Of a DNA stretch of 64,000 nucleotides, positions 40,134-51,069 are shown piece after piece. Source of the DNA: Ilex aquifolium. Its lineage: Eukaryota > Streptophyta > Magnoliopsida > Aquifoliales > Aquifoliaceae. Numbering within the stretch: position 1 is the first letter of the stretch; every line of letters begins with the position of its first letter. A program made the translations under genes and the position numbers. The DNA is taken from contig OX637391.1 in the NCBI GenBank assembly GCA_951799425.1, forward strand, positions 19,392,551 to 19,456,550, read 5' to 3'. The notes beneath the pieces were generated by a model, which was given only the letters and a program-made list of their open reading frames with translations, made no database searches and was not told the DNA's origin.

Positions 40134-40135
<2 letters not shown>

Positions 40136-40190
<55 letters not shown>
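40136..40190. repeat. (TA)n(GT)n microsatellite at right virus border
   Basis: About 17 TA units followed by about 10 GT units directly abut the last viral bases. The left border (32107-32124) has a shorter TA run. It probably marks the insertion target. Confidence 0.85.
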
Positions 40191-40204
40191 AATTATGTTT
40201 ACTA

Positions 40205-40325
40205 CACTTGTATGAAAGCCCTTACACGTCTTTCAAACCACTGAGGGAATTGTTCTTGCTGCCTCTGGTCTAAATCCATGTCACTTTCTCTCTTGAGCTC
40301 ATCCATATGTTCTCTAAGTGTCAAA
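40205..40325 (-). pseudogene. CACTA transposase, small downstream exon
   Basis: The minus-strand frame reads TLREHMDELKRESDMD...QFPQWFERRVR, matching the segment between the tnp2/DUF4218 part and DUF4216 in CACTA proteins (a helix followed by F-P-x-W-F). It is followed on the minus strand by a stop and then the virus-containing TA repeat. Confidence 0.6.
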
Positions 40326-40383
40326 ATTACACTTTTTTAGCATATATTACACTTATATGCACAATAACTAAACATGCAATAAT

Positions 40384-42997
40384 AGAAACAACATATTAAC
40401 TTATTAAAGATATCAGGCCTATGCTTCACAATTGTTTAGGACGTACCATCGAGCCCTTGTAAGATCCATCTCAGCCAAATTGTCATATGGTGGACATCCA
40501 AAAGGACGAACCTTCTGTGAGAACACAGACAACCCTCCATCTCTTAGATCCTGGCCTCCGTCATAATTGTGTTCCTCACGATTGAATTTGTTTCAATTCC
40601 AGTAAGATACATTGAGCAAAATGTTAAACATTCATTAGCAATGTAAGTCTTGGCAATTGAACCTTCTGGACGGGCTTTATTGCGTGCGTATCGCTTAAGT
40701 GTGCCCAAGTATCTATGGACATTTGACAGAAGACCAATTTAGAAGACAAAGAGATAATGAAAAGAATTCAAAATTTATACGTACATTAACAAGTATAGAT
40801 CACCTTTCAATTGGATACATCCAACGGTATTGTACAGGTCCTACAAGCATGGCTTCATATGGCAAATGAATCACTAGATGGACCAAGACATCAAAAAATG
40901 ATGGAGGAAATATCCTTTCAAGCTTGCACAGTATTAAGGCTATGTCCTTGTCTAGATTCTCTATGATTTTTAGTTTCAATGTCTTACTGCACAACTCTTT
41001 GAAGAAGAACCCCAACTCAACCAACGCAGTACAAACATCCTTATTCAAGTATCCACATATTCCAATTGGGAGTAATTGTTTTAAAAGAATATGACAATCG
41101 TGACTTTTCATTCCCGATATCTTTAAATCCCTTACGTTCACACATCGCGAGATGTTCGATGCATACCCATCTAGAAACTTCACTGATTTCAAGAATTCGC
41201 AAAATCCCTACATTTCTTTATGGAATAATGTGTAACATTCAAGTGGCATTACATAAGAATCGCTATTATGTTGTAGGTGTAGTTCCTTCCTTATATTCAT
41301 ATCCTCCAAATCTTGTCTCGCCTTATAAGTGTCTTTTGTTTTTACAACAATATTTAACAAGGTTCCCAATACATGCTCACATATGTTTTTCTCTATGTGC
41401 ATCACATCGAGGTTGTATCGGAGCTTAAGTGTTTTCCAATACGACAATTCAAAAAATATGCTCCTTTTTCTCCAATTCAACTCTTTGAGGGTTTGCTTTC
41501 TTTTCTTATTATTTGGGTGCTTCCCATAGCTAACATCTTTGATGTGATTTAACTGTTCAAGCACATCATCCCTAGACAATTCCTTAGGTGGCAACCGATG
41601 GTCCTGCTTACCATCAAATTTGTTACTTTTCCTCCAACTATGTTTGGGTGGAAGGTATCGCCGATGGCCCATGAAAGAAATCTTATTTCTTAATGGTTGC
41701 GAAGAATTCTCCTCGTTGCAAGTAGGACATGCCATGTATCCTTTGATGCTCCATCTAGATAAGTTACCATATGCGGGAAAGTCATTGATTGTCCATAAGA
41801 CTATTGCATGCATTTGGAAACTTTTTCCAATATAAGCATCGTAAGTTTGTACCCCATCTTCCCATAACTCTTTTAGTTCATCTATTAACGGTCACATATA
41901 TACATTGATGCCATTACCATGTGCTTGAGGTCCAGGAATAAGCAAAGACATCATGAAATATTGTTCTTTCATACATTTCCAAGGACGCAAGTTATACGGC
42001 ATAAGAACTACTGGCCACATGTTGTATGAGTTACTCATGTTACCGAACGGATTGAAACCATCAGTTGCTAATCCAAGCCTTACATTGCGAGGATCTTGTG
42101 CAAACCACTCGTGCTCCTTGTCAAATTCCTTCCAGGCTTTGGAGTCAGCGGGGTGCCTTAATTCATCCTCATCATCAACACGTTTCTCTTTATGCCACAA
42201 AACCTTGTACGAAATTCGTTTTCCTTGCTGTCGTCAACTTTCCATCTAGATGCACGACATACGGGACAATCTTTTCTATCTTTATGCTCATTCCAAAATA
42301 GTGCACAATCATATTGACATGCATGAATTGGCAAATATCCAAGTCCCAAGTCTCGTAAAATTGTTTTAGCCTCATAATGTGACTTTGGAAGTGTCTCACT
42401 ATCTGGCAAAAACTCTTTCAATAACTAAGGCATCATGCTCAGTGATTTGTTACTCCAATGATTGATTATCTTGAGATGAAGAAATTTCACGAGAAAAGAC
42501 AAACTTGAAAACCTCTTGTAGCTTGGATAAAGTTCCAATTGTACTTCCTTCAATAATCTATCAAATTTTTCGGCTTCCCTTTCAGTTACATTATCAACGC
42601 CATGGTTGTCAAATGTCTGACCTAAACAAGTATCCATAAAAGTTCCCCTGAGTAAATCTTCTAGAATTTCTTGTATTTCATCAACATCTTCTTCCTCCTC
42701 TATAGTTTTGTCATCATCAGCACCATCGTCATCATTGTTATCATCATCATCATGAACACCCACATACATGCTATAATCAAAAGCTTTCCCATAATGTACC
42801 CACCGGGAGTAACTTTGTAATATCCCATTTTCGAATAGATGATCTTCAACCTCTTTTACACCTCTAAAATACACGTTCATGCATTTGCAACACGGGCATT
42901 GAATATTATTAGCCTGACCCATATGATCACGTGCATACTCAATATATGATTTAACTCCATTTTTGTAAGCATCAGAAAATCTACGATTTAGCTGCAT
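40384..42997 (-). pseudogene. CACTA (En/Spm, tnp2-type) transposase, decayed
   Basis: From the ATG at 42997, the minus strand encodes a transposase-associated zinc domain (CPCCKCMN, residues about 30-40), an acidic linker, tnp2-type transposase (CPVCRASRW; DPRNVRLGLATDGFNPFG; WTINDFPAYGNLSRWS with CPTC), and a DUF4218-like part (KSHDCHILLKQLLPIGI; GPVQYRWMYPIER). A GT donor follows at 40800, and the next exon (about 40714-40430) contains GTLKRYARNKARPEGS. It is broken by in-frame stops at 42427-42425, near 41892 and near 41208, by an internal deletion with frameshift near 42200, and by a frameshift in the next exon near 40590. Function of intact relatives: cut-and-paste transposition of CACTA elements. 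This copy is dead. Confidence 0.85.
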
Positions 42998-43580
42998 CTA
43001 ACTTCTATCCATACTCAAATCCCTATAGCATAGTATCAAACAATAAAATAACAACAAAATGAATTAATTCACTAACAAAAAATGAATTATCTTTATATTA
43101 GATGTAAATATTCACCGTCAAGGCCAATTTGTTGAGTCATAATATATATCCAACCTCCTTCACTCAATGCTATTCCAAGTAAAATTATTTTACAGGATAT
43201 TTTTATATAAAAGAAAATTGTTAGTCTAGTTAATTGAAATAATTTAATCCAAAATGTAATCTATAATAACTAATTTCGAATATATGAATCCAATTAGTTA
43301 GAAAAAAAATTATTCCAAACAATTTGAAAAAAATTCATTTCATCATAGAATAGACAAACTTAATTTTCAAGTAATCAATTAAAACAATTTTAATATATCA
43401 CAAGCAATTTTTAAAATTTAAATATAAAAAATTAATTTCAAATGAAATTCATAGTAACCATAACAAATTTTAAAAAAAATTGAGTTCTTTCATATAAAAT
43501 TTATTGTGAACAATAATCATTAAAACCCGTCACATACCAAATCACAAATATGAAGTGAGTGATGACTACTTATCATCTTC
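42998..43580. other. AT-rich upstream flank of CACTA gene, no gene seen
   Basis: A/T-rich sequence with no supported frame. I could not find the second CACTA terminus or its subterminal repeats here, so that end may be lost. Confidence 0.4.
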
Positions 43581-43609
43581 AACGAAAATTAAAACTATCC
43601 CTAATTCTT

Positions 43610-43733
43610 TCCCAATTTTTTTAGTGGAGGCAAGTCTTAAATTATTTTAAAATTTCAATTAAACCCCAAAAATTTTCAAAATTTTAGTGGGGGCAGCTGC
43701 CTCCACTGCCCCGATGCTAGATTCGCCCCTGCC
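43610..43733. mobile_element. hAT (Tip100-like) right-end fragment
   Basis: Ends TAGATTCGCCCCTG at 43733 with GGGGGCAGCTGCCTCCACTG just inside, like the right end of the element at 6802-7577. No partner end is close by, so this is a truncated copy. Confidence 0.5.
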
Positions 43734-44484
43734 CAGTATGCTAAATGGACTAGTGTCAAGCTCTGTGAAAATAGCAGTCTAAAAAATTCAGCTCCGGTCC
43801 AACCCGAAGGCCCACCAATAGAGCCACTGGCCCATAACTAACATGTTTTAAAGAACAACAAATTAAGCAATATAGATTCACATAATAATATGAGCATGTG
43901 TGAATTCAATGTCCTAACAAAAAACTTGTGTTCATGACTTAAAACAAAAATTCTTTTAATGGTCAAGAGATGTTGCATGAAAAACCAAAGCACAATTCCT
44001 ACGATCATAATTAATCTACAAGATTTGACGATAAAGGTTGAATTTGATGACCAATTTGAGCAAAGCCGTGACTTTTTGGTGTTCTTACTAATTCTTGAAA
44101 GTTTGAATTCCCATGCATGGAATAAAATAGATTAAAAATATACTACACATACTGAAATTCAATGGGCAGTCAAACCCATTAATTAATTGAATGAAATTTA
44201 CTTCAAAATTTAATCCAAATTTAATTCATTTGGGAAAGCACAAGGACGGCTCAGATTTAATCAATCTTTTATTCAATGGTCCAGATTTCATCACAATTCT
44301 TTCAACTTAATCTAAAGGCTCACAATTCATTCCACACAAATACCAAAATCTGCCCATTTTAACCCCACACACACGACCACCCCCACCCCATAACCCAGTT
44401 AGCGACCTTTCTCTCTCTCTCTCTCGCTGCCCTGGCTAAACCAGAAGCCACACAACCCTCCTCCTCTGGCTCTCTCTCTTTGCC
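43734..44484. other. Intergenic DNA leading into a CT-rich possible 5' UTR
   Basis: No open frame is supported. From about 44360 the sequence becomes C-rich with CT tracts (44411-44426, 44470-44480), as in plant 5' UTRs. Confidence 0.35.
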
Positions 44485-44507
44485 ATGGTTCTTTTCAAGT
44501 CACCCAG
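44485..44507 (+). other. Possible orphan first coding exon
   Basis: ATG at 44485 in good context (GCCATGG), preceded by a pyrimidine-rich leader, gives MVLFKSP and then reaches CCAG/GTACAC, a good donor at 44507/44508. Downstream sequence to 46 kb is T-rich like an intron but is filled with a solo LTR and direct repeats, and no second exon is recognisable. The product is unknown. Confidence 0.25.
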
Positions 44508-44604
44508 GTACACCCCTCTCTCTCTCTCCCCCCCTCTCTCTCTCTCACGACACACACACACACACACATAGCTCATGCAAACACACACATACATACACAC
44601 ACAC

Positions 44605-44991
44605 TGTTGGAATTTGACCCAAACTCTCTAATTATCATGAGTGAGAGTTTGTTGGACAATCAATGTGAGAATCCTAAATGAAATAGGAAACGTATTGGAA
44701 GAGTTTTAATATACTATGAATAGATATATTAGACATGTGATAGAAAGTATAAAGATTAAGTTGTATCTGAATAGGTTTGGATTACAATATTTTATCCCTA
44801 TAAATAGAGTTGAGTATTATGAAATTAGTTACCAGATGACCAGTTTTTTTCATGAATAATACATCAATAGTGATTCTTGATCCGTGGATATAGGTACGAT
44901 GTATCAAGGTAGGTATGTTGTATAGAACTACGTTATATCTTTATGTCATGTTTTTATTGTTTTCTTATGTTTGAATTCTTATATTCCAACA
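44605..44991 (+). mobile_element. Solo LTR, probably Copia-type
   Basis: A 387-bp block starts TGTTGGAAT and ends ATTCCAACA, a perfect 9-bp inverted terminus of TG...CA form, with a promoter-like CTATAAATAG at 44798-44807. It is flanked by CA-rich DNA. No clean 5-bp target duplication is visible. There is no internal region. Confidence 0.7.
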
Positions 44992-45149
44992 AATATTATT
45001 TGTGTTAATTACCCACTGTGCCAAACCAACACACACACACAGAGACAACTCACCCAAACACACACACAAAAACGAACCCAACACACAGATAACACATACA
45101 CACAGAGCAACAAACAGTGCGCACACACGCAACATATAAAATTGGGTGT

Positions 45150-46000
45150 TTAATTTGGGTGTTTTCGATATTTTTTTTATTATGAAATAGGTTTATAGTT
45201 ATGATGAAATAGGTTTGTTATGAAATTTCATTTGAGTGTTTAATTTGGATTTTTTAATTTGGGTGTTTTCAAATTTTTTTTATTATGAAATAGGTTTATA
45301 GTTATGATGAAATAGATTTTTTTTTATTATGAATGTTAGGATGGATGGAATGGATGTTGAGTTGATTATTATCGAGTGTTCATTTTGTAGGCTAATTTAT
45401 TTTCAAATTGGGTTTTCAATTTGGGTGTTGAATATGGTTTGTGAAATTTCAATTTGATTTTTTTATTAATTATAAAATAGGTTTATAGTGTCTTGATTTG
45501 ATGAATGTTTGGGTTATTTACATTAAGATTGTGTTTTAATTTATTTTACTTCAATCATTGTGTCTCAATTAGTATGAAATTTGGTTTTTAAATGTTTGTC
45601 TGTTTAATTTGGGTGTTTTCAATTTTCTTTAATTATAAAATAGGTTTATTATGAAATTTCTTTTGGGTGTTTTTAAGTTGGATGTTTTTAATTTGGGTGT
45701 TTAATTTGCGTGTTTTTAATTTTTTTTAATTATGAAATAGCTTTATAGTTATAATGAAATGGATTTATTATGAAATTTCAAATTTTTTTTATTTTGAATG
45801 TTAGGATGGATGGAATGGATGTTGAATTGATTATTATCAAGTATTCATTTTGTAGGCTAATTTATTTTCAAATTGGGTTTTCAATTTGGGTGTTGAATGT
45901 AGTTTGTGAAATTTTAATTTGATTTTTTTCTTAATTATGAAATGGGTTTATAGTGTCTTGATTTGATGAATGTTAGCTTTGGTAATGTTACTGTTGTGAA
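45150..46000 (+). repeat. 465-bp-offset direct repeat of T-rich sequence
   Basis: 45331-45434 and 45796-45899 are nearly identical (GAATGTTAGGATGGATGGAA ... GGGTTTTCAATTTGGGTGTTG). Flanking motifs TTTGGGTGTTTTCAA and TATGAAATAGGTTTATAG recur on both sides, so the duplicated unit spans most of this interval. Non-coding. Confidence 0.65.
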
Positions 46001-46213
46001 TTTTGGTTAACAAGGAAAAATATGCAATTTAGATATTCATTGATTAATGTTTAGGCATTTAGATATCTCATTTATGGTACTATACTAACACAGTTAACCT
46101 CTCTGAACTTATCCTCTCAAACCTAGCAAAAAAACATGAATTTTTCTTGCTAGAGTTGGATAAATGAAATGAGAAGTCGTAGGCCTATTTATTGTTGGAT
46201 TTTTTTGGTTGTA

Positions 46214-46441
46214 GGTACAATTTTTTATACTTATTTGAGGAAAAGAATATGGATAAGTTGTTTACTCTATTAAGTTCAATTTTAATTAAACATATTGTAT
46301 TTAGGTACAAAATTCAAATGAAATCAAAACTTTTTTACCTAAATATCCTCCCTTAAATTATGCATTCTTGATTGACAGTTATATATCTAATCAAATATGT
46401 AAAGATTTCATTAGACTCTCTCACTATCTCTCCCCTATTTT

Positions 46442-46482
<41 letters not shown>

Positions 46483-47403
46483 TCTCTCTCTCTCTATCAT
46501 TGATAATTTATTTTCTTTTTCAAATATGTAAAGATTTGATTTATTTTTTCATCTCTCTCGTTTTATTTTTTCTAACCGTTTCTCTCTCTCTCTCTCTCTA
46601 TTTATATCAATATTACAACAACACAATTATACTAATTAGTTACAACTGTCATATAATACACAAAACAGTTACTCATGAGTTCTAATCAACCAAACAGGTA
46701 CACCAAACAATTACACAAAATTATGACATCAACCCAATTTATCATTCAATTGTTTACATAAACTAAATAGTTGCACCATTTAATATCGCGACATCGTTAC
46801 ACTAATTATATATACCAAATTTAGTATAATGATAAAGCCTTTTGTGTAATGATAAAGTCTTTTGTGTAATGATAAACTCAATTTAGTGTATATAATTGGT
46901 GTAACCATGTTGTGATACAAAATGATGTAACTCTTTGATTTATGTAAATAACTGAATGACAAATTAGGTTGGTGTTGTAATTTCGTCTAATTGTTTAGTG
47001 TAACTGTTTGGTTTATTAGAACACACAAGTAACTGTTTTGTGTATTATAAGGTAATTGTAACTAATTGGTGTAACTGATTAGTGTAATTGTGTAATTGTG
47101 TTATTGTAATGTTGATATAAGGAGAGAGAATAAAGAAATAAGGGGAGAGGGAGTGAGAGGGAGAGAGAAAAAAATAGGGGAGAGAGATGAAAAAATTAAA
47201 TCAAATATTTCCATATTTAAAAAAAATAAATTATTAATGTGAGAGAAAATAGGGAAGAGAGAGTGAGAGAGTAATGGAGAGAGAAAGGGAGAGAGAGAGA
47301 ATAATTGAGTAATAAATGACTTTTTGGTTTTTTTTAAATGCACTTAGGGCCAAATAAGTTTTTTTAATGTAATTTTGCTCAAATAAGTCTAAATTTTTGT
47401 ACC
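46214..47403. mobile_element. Large foldback element FB, copy A
   Basis: Almost the whole 1.19 kb is two inverted arms of about 550-600 bp meeting near 46840. Terminal GGTACAATTTTTTATACTTATTTGAG pairs with CTCAAATAAGTCTAAATTTTTGTACC. CT tracts (46447-46497) pair with GA tracts (47120-47300), and TAGTTACAACTGTCATATAATAC pairs with GTATTATAAGGTAATTGTAACTA. Open frames are simple-repeat artefacts. Copies: B 48614-49851, C 56876-57916, half-copy D 55211-55670. Confidence 0.75.
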
Positions 47404-48613
47404 GACTTCCAAATTATCATTTATTATTAGATTTCAACGTCTCTACCTAATATATTGATATAACCCATTATTATTTGTTGGGTTTGCGTCCAATCCATGT
47501 GGGCAATTCAACCCATAGTTCATGAGTTAAAAACCCATTAATTAAAGAAAAGACGTGTTTTGTGGAATAACGTGTACTATACCACCTACTTTTAATTTGT
47601 TGGCAATCACTATCAGCACTGCAATTATTTGCCTTTTCAATAACTTGCCATACATGCTCTTTTCGTCGGATTCGTCGAGACCTTCTTTTCAAAGCGATGA
47701 TCAAGAAAGATATCGAAAGTGATGTCATTAATAGGATCGTTGATTTTTCATTCTCACATAAAATATTACGATTAAATTAGATCAAGTTATAATTCAAACA
47801 TTTCATCTTACCACCCAATGAAGTTGAGTTAGGTTCCATCTAAAATTTGTTTTTTAGATTTGATCTCAAAATTTTGAACCTTATATAGTCATAATTTTTG
47901 AGTATAGCGCCTACTCATTACCATAAATTTCATCTCGGCCTTATACGGAAAATTATGGATTGAACCTATAGTTTTTATGACCAAAAAAAAAAACCTATAG
48001 TTTTAATTTTATCCTAGAAAATTTCAGCCATAATTAGGCTAGGGCAGTCTAAATGGATATATAGGTTATTTTTCCATTCTTCAAATGACAATATGGATGT
48101 TAGTGTTGTTAGGATCATATTGGGTGATGCTGTCATTTTCCAGTAAGTCTCAAGTAGTCCTCTGTTCACTTCATGGAGTCACCCTTAAACACGGTACCTA
48201 CAAAGACATTAACGAGACATGATAAAATCCCGCCTATGTGAATTAGACATTTTCGCTGTCCAAGAGAAATTGAGTATAATTTTATTAATCTTTTAAATTT
48301 AAATAGGCATTACTCTTGTACAAATACAACGCCCACATTTAGTGATGTTAGTAAACCTAGTAAAAATATGACAACAAAACCTAATAAAAAAAACATGAAA
48401 ATTTCGGACTTCAAAATCGGTTAAATTAAATGAGAAGTCCGAGGCCTATGTATAGAGAGATATCAACACTTCTACCTAATCTATTGATATAATCCGTTAT
48501 TTAATATCAAAGTCTCACTAGTCAATAAATCGGATCAAGACATTGTTTGTTAGAGGCTTTACACGATTGACCAATTTGTGTATTTTTTTTAATTTTTGGG
48601 TTTTTTAGCTGTA
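47404..48613. other. Unit 1 spacer, no gene seen
   Basis: Near-identical to 55671-56875. Open frames 47471-47728 (minus) and 55738-55995 (minus) are paired by the duplication but have no recognisable domain or extra support. They differ by a few substitutions without frame disruption. Confidence 0.5.
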
Positions 48614-49851
48614 GGTACAATTTTTTAGACTTATTTGAGGAAAATTGTATGGATAAATTGTTTACTCTAGTAAATTCAATTTTAATAAAACATATTGTAT
48701 TTAGGTACAAAATTAAAATGAAATCAAAATTTTTTTACCTAAATATTCTTCCTTAAATTATGCATACTTGATTGATATTTATATATCTAATCAAATATGT
48801 AAAGATTTCATTAGACTCTCTCACTATCTCTCCCCTATTTTCTCTCCATCTCTCTCTCTCTCTTCCTGTTGCTTTCCCCATCTCTCTCCTATTTTATCTC
48901 TCTATCTATCATTGATAATTTATTTTCTTTTTCAAATATGTAAAGATTTGATTTATTTTTTCATCTCTCTCTCCCCCATTTTCTCTCTCTCCTCCTATTT
49001 TCTCCAACCGTTTCTTTCTTTCTCTCTCTCTATTTATATCAACATTACAACAACATATATTACACTAATTAGTTACACCAATTAGTTACAATTGTCCTAT
49101 AATACACCAAACAGTTACTCATGCGTTCTAATCAACCAAACAGGTACACCAAACAATTACACAAAATTATGACACCAACTCAATTTGTCATTCAATTGTT
49201 TATATAAACTAAATAGTTGCACCATTTAATATCGCGACATCGTTACATTAATTATATATACAAAAATTAGTATAATGATAAAGTCTTTTGTGTAATGATA
49301 AACTTAATTTAGTGTACATAATTGGTGTAACCATGTCGTGATACTTAATGGTGTAACTCTTTGATTTATGTAAATAACTGAATGATAAATTGGGTTGGTG
49401 TTGTAATTTCGTATAATTGTTTAGTGTAACTGTTTGGTTTATTAGAACACATGAGTAACTGTTTGGTGTATTATAAGGTAATTATAACTAATTGATGTAA
49501 CTGATTAGTATAATTGTGTTGTTGTAATGTTGATATGAGGAGAGAGAATAAGGAAATAAGGGGAGAAGGAGTGAGAGAGAGAGAGAAAAAAAAATAGGAG
49601 AGAGAGATGAAAAAATTAAATCAAATCTTTAATATTTAAAAAAAATAAAATATCAATGTGAGAGAAAAAGAGAGAAATAGATAGAGAGAAAATAGGGAAG
49701 AGAGAGTGAGAGAGTAATGGAGAGATGAAGGGAGAGAGAGAGAGTAATAGAGTAATAAATAGCCTTTTGGTATTTTTAAAAAAAAATGCACTTAGCGCCA
49801 AATAAGTTTTCTTAATGTAATTTTGCTCAAATAAATCTAAATTTTTGTACC
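48614..49851. mobile_element. Large foldback element FB, copy B
   Basis: Same terminal and internal inverted structure as copy A. Similarity to A extends about 100-200 bases to the left of the element (CATGAA...GAGAAGTC..AGGCCTAT at 46135 and 48390), so A and B may have arisen by an older duplication and not by separate insertions. Confidence 0.7.
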
Positions 49852-51069
49852 GACTTCCAAATTACCCCAAGATAATATCATGACTTACACAGCTACATAG
49901 CATTTGGGAGAAACCTAATTGGTAAGAGAGTCGTGCAAGTCCAAGGTCATGACTTATAATTATCATTTTTGATGCGAGGACAGAGATGTCCTACTATGCT
50001 CACCAAATTTTATTTTTGAAGTGACATCATGGTACAATTCTCACCAATAACTAATGAATCACATTAATATCTATCTACCATACGTCATTTATGATCACAT
50101 TAAGTTCTACTGCTATCATCACCTTTGTTGAAACAGTCTGTATTATATGTGGAATTTATATCTACTCTAATCTCCCATACATACACGTTTACATATATGA
50201 AATTATAAAAAATACACTTTAAAAAAATTAAATTTATTATTTAAATTTTTTTTAGAATTTTTCACACTTTGCACCTTGAAAGATTTCAATTTTTTTTACT
50301 TTGTATCCTCAAAGATTAAATTTTTCATATTACATCATCAATGTATCAAAAGTTTTGTAATATAGATCATAAACTAGTCATATTATACATTTTTAGTTAA
50401 GAGCAATCCAAATTTTGGTCAAGAGTTACGCAAATTATTTTTGAGCAATACTACAAAACCCAAATGAAACCTAAAAAGTTGCAATCCAAATGCATATCAT
50501 CCTTGGATGAGTGAGTCCCATCAACTTTTTCAATGAGACTCACTCATCCCACACTTATCCAAGGGATGATATGCATTTAAGTTTTAATTTTTGGGTTTTA
50601 TTTTGTTTATGTAGCATTTTTTATTATTTTTTGTCCATATTTAGGTATCACATGACAAGTTTATGATCAAAAATCATTAGCAATTTGGATGTTGTCTATT
50701 TGAGACACCACATAGAAATATATTCAATAGTTCAGGAATCAAAATAATGTAATTGAAATATTGAGGACTAAAATGAGATAAACTCTATACTTTAGGAACT
50801 CCGATGTAATTAACCCTAAAATTAAAATATTTTTTATGGTGAGCAACAAATTATATGATTGAATTCCACCTATTCAAGTGTGGAGCGACAAAATGTGATG
50901 GTGACTGGTGCTTGACAAATCGTGTAACTCAAGGAAAGACCGATTATGACTTAATCGTATTTTTCAGGCACAATGAAGTGATGTGAGATCTCTGATCAGA
51001 TCAACAATTTGGCCGGCCATTCAAAGTCTTAAAATTTCAAGACGGAAGAAACCTTCTCTCACTTCGTTA
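49852..51069 (+). promoter_or_regulatory. Upstream region of lectin kinase copy 1, with MITE deletion scar
   Basis: 50262-50360 is the left arm of MITE M1 and about 50372-50817 is the right part of MITE M2. Relative to copy 2, the DNA between them (equivalent to about 58768-59528) is missing. A likely intron acceptor TTTTTCAG at 50961-50968 precedes the ATG by about 100 bases in both copies. No TATA box is obvious in this copy. Confidence 0.5.

Larger units (their letters stand above)
32107..40190. mobile_element. Endogenous caulimovirid (pararetrovirus) insertion in CACTA element
   Basis: About 8 kb of Caulimoviridae-type sequence bounded on both sides by TA dinucleotide repeats (32107-32124 and 40136-40170). 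Running down the minus strand from 38540, it holds an unknown ORF, a promoter, a leader with tRNA-Met primer site and a movement-coat-protease polyprotein. An RT-RNase H block of about 1.5 kb lies on the plus strand at the right end. Each function is present once, and the total length is close to one complete genome, but the RT block is inverted relative to the rest. The polyprotein order and the separate second ORF suggest a florendovirus/petuvirus-like lineage. Insertion at AT-dinucleotide repeats is known for endogenous caulimovirids in rice. The host target is the CACTA transposase gene on the same minus strand. Confidence 0.85.

Noticed and set aside
26702..43733. hAT-like ends 17 kb apart as one giant element
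   Set aside because: Flanking 8-mers do not match and the left end differs in sequence (GGGGTGGCC), so they are independent fragments.
46368..46685. Ser/Leu-rich open frames in CT/GA tracts (also 47101-47343, 48768-49085, 49616-49801, 57036-57275)
   Set aside because: Products of microsatellites within foldback arms. The frames are not kept between copies.
47471..47728. Conserved 85-codon minus-strand frame present in both duplication units
   Set aside because: Conservation is explained by the recent duplication. No domain or signal supports a gene.
49905..49960. SINE-like stretch (TTGGTAAGAGAGTCGTGCAA)
   Set aside because: Resembles a Pol III A box, but no convincing B box follows. It is simply duplicated at 57965.
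50983..51069. Extended N terminus of the lectin kinase frame from 50983
   Set aside because: It begins at GTG, not ATG, and is not conserved as a start in copy 2. The ATG at 51070 gives a proper signal peptide.
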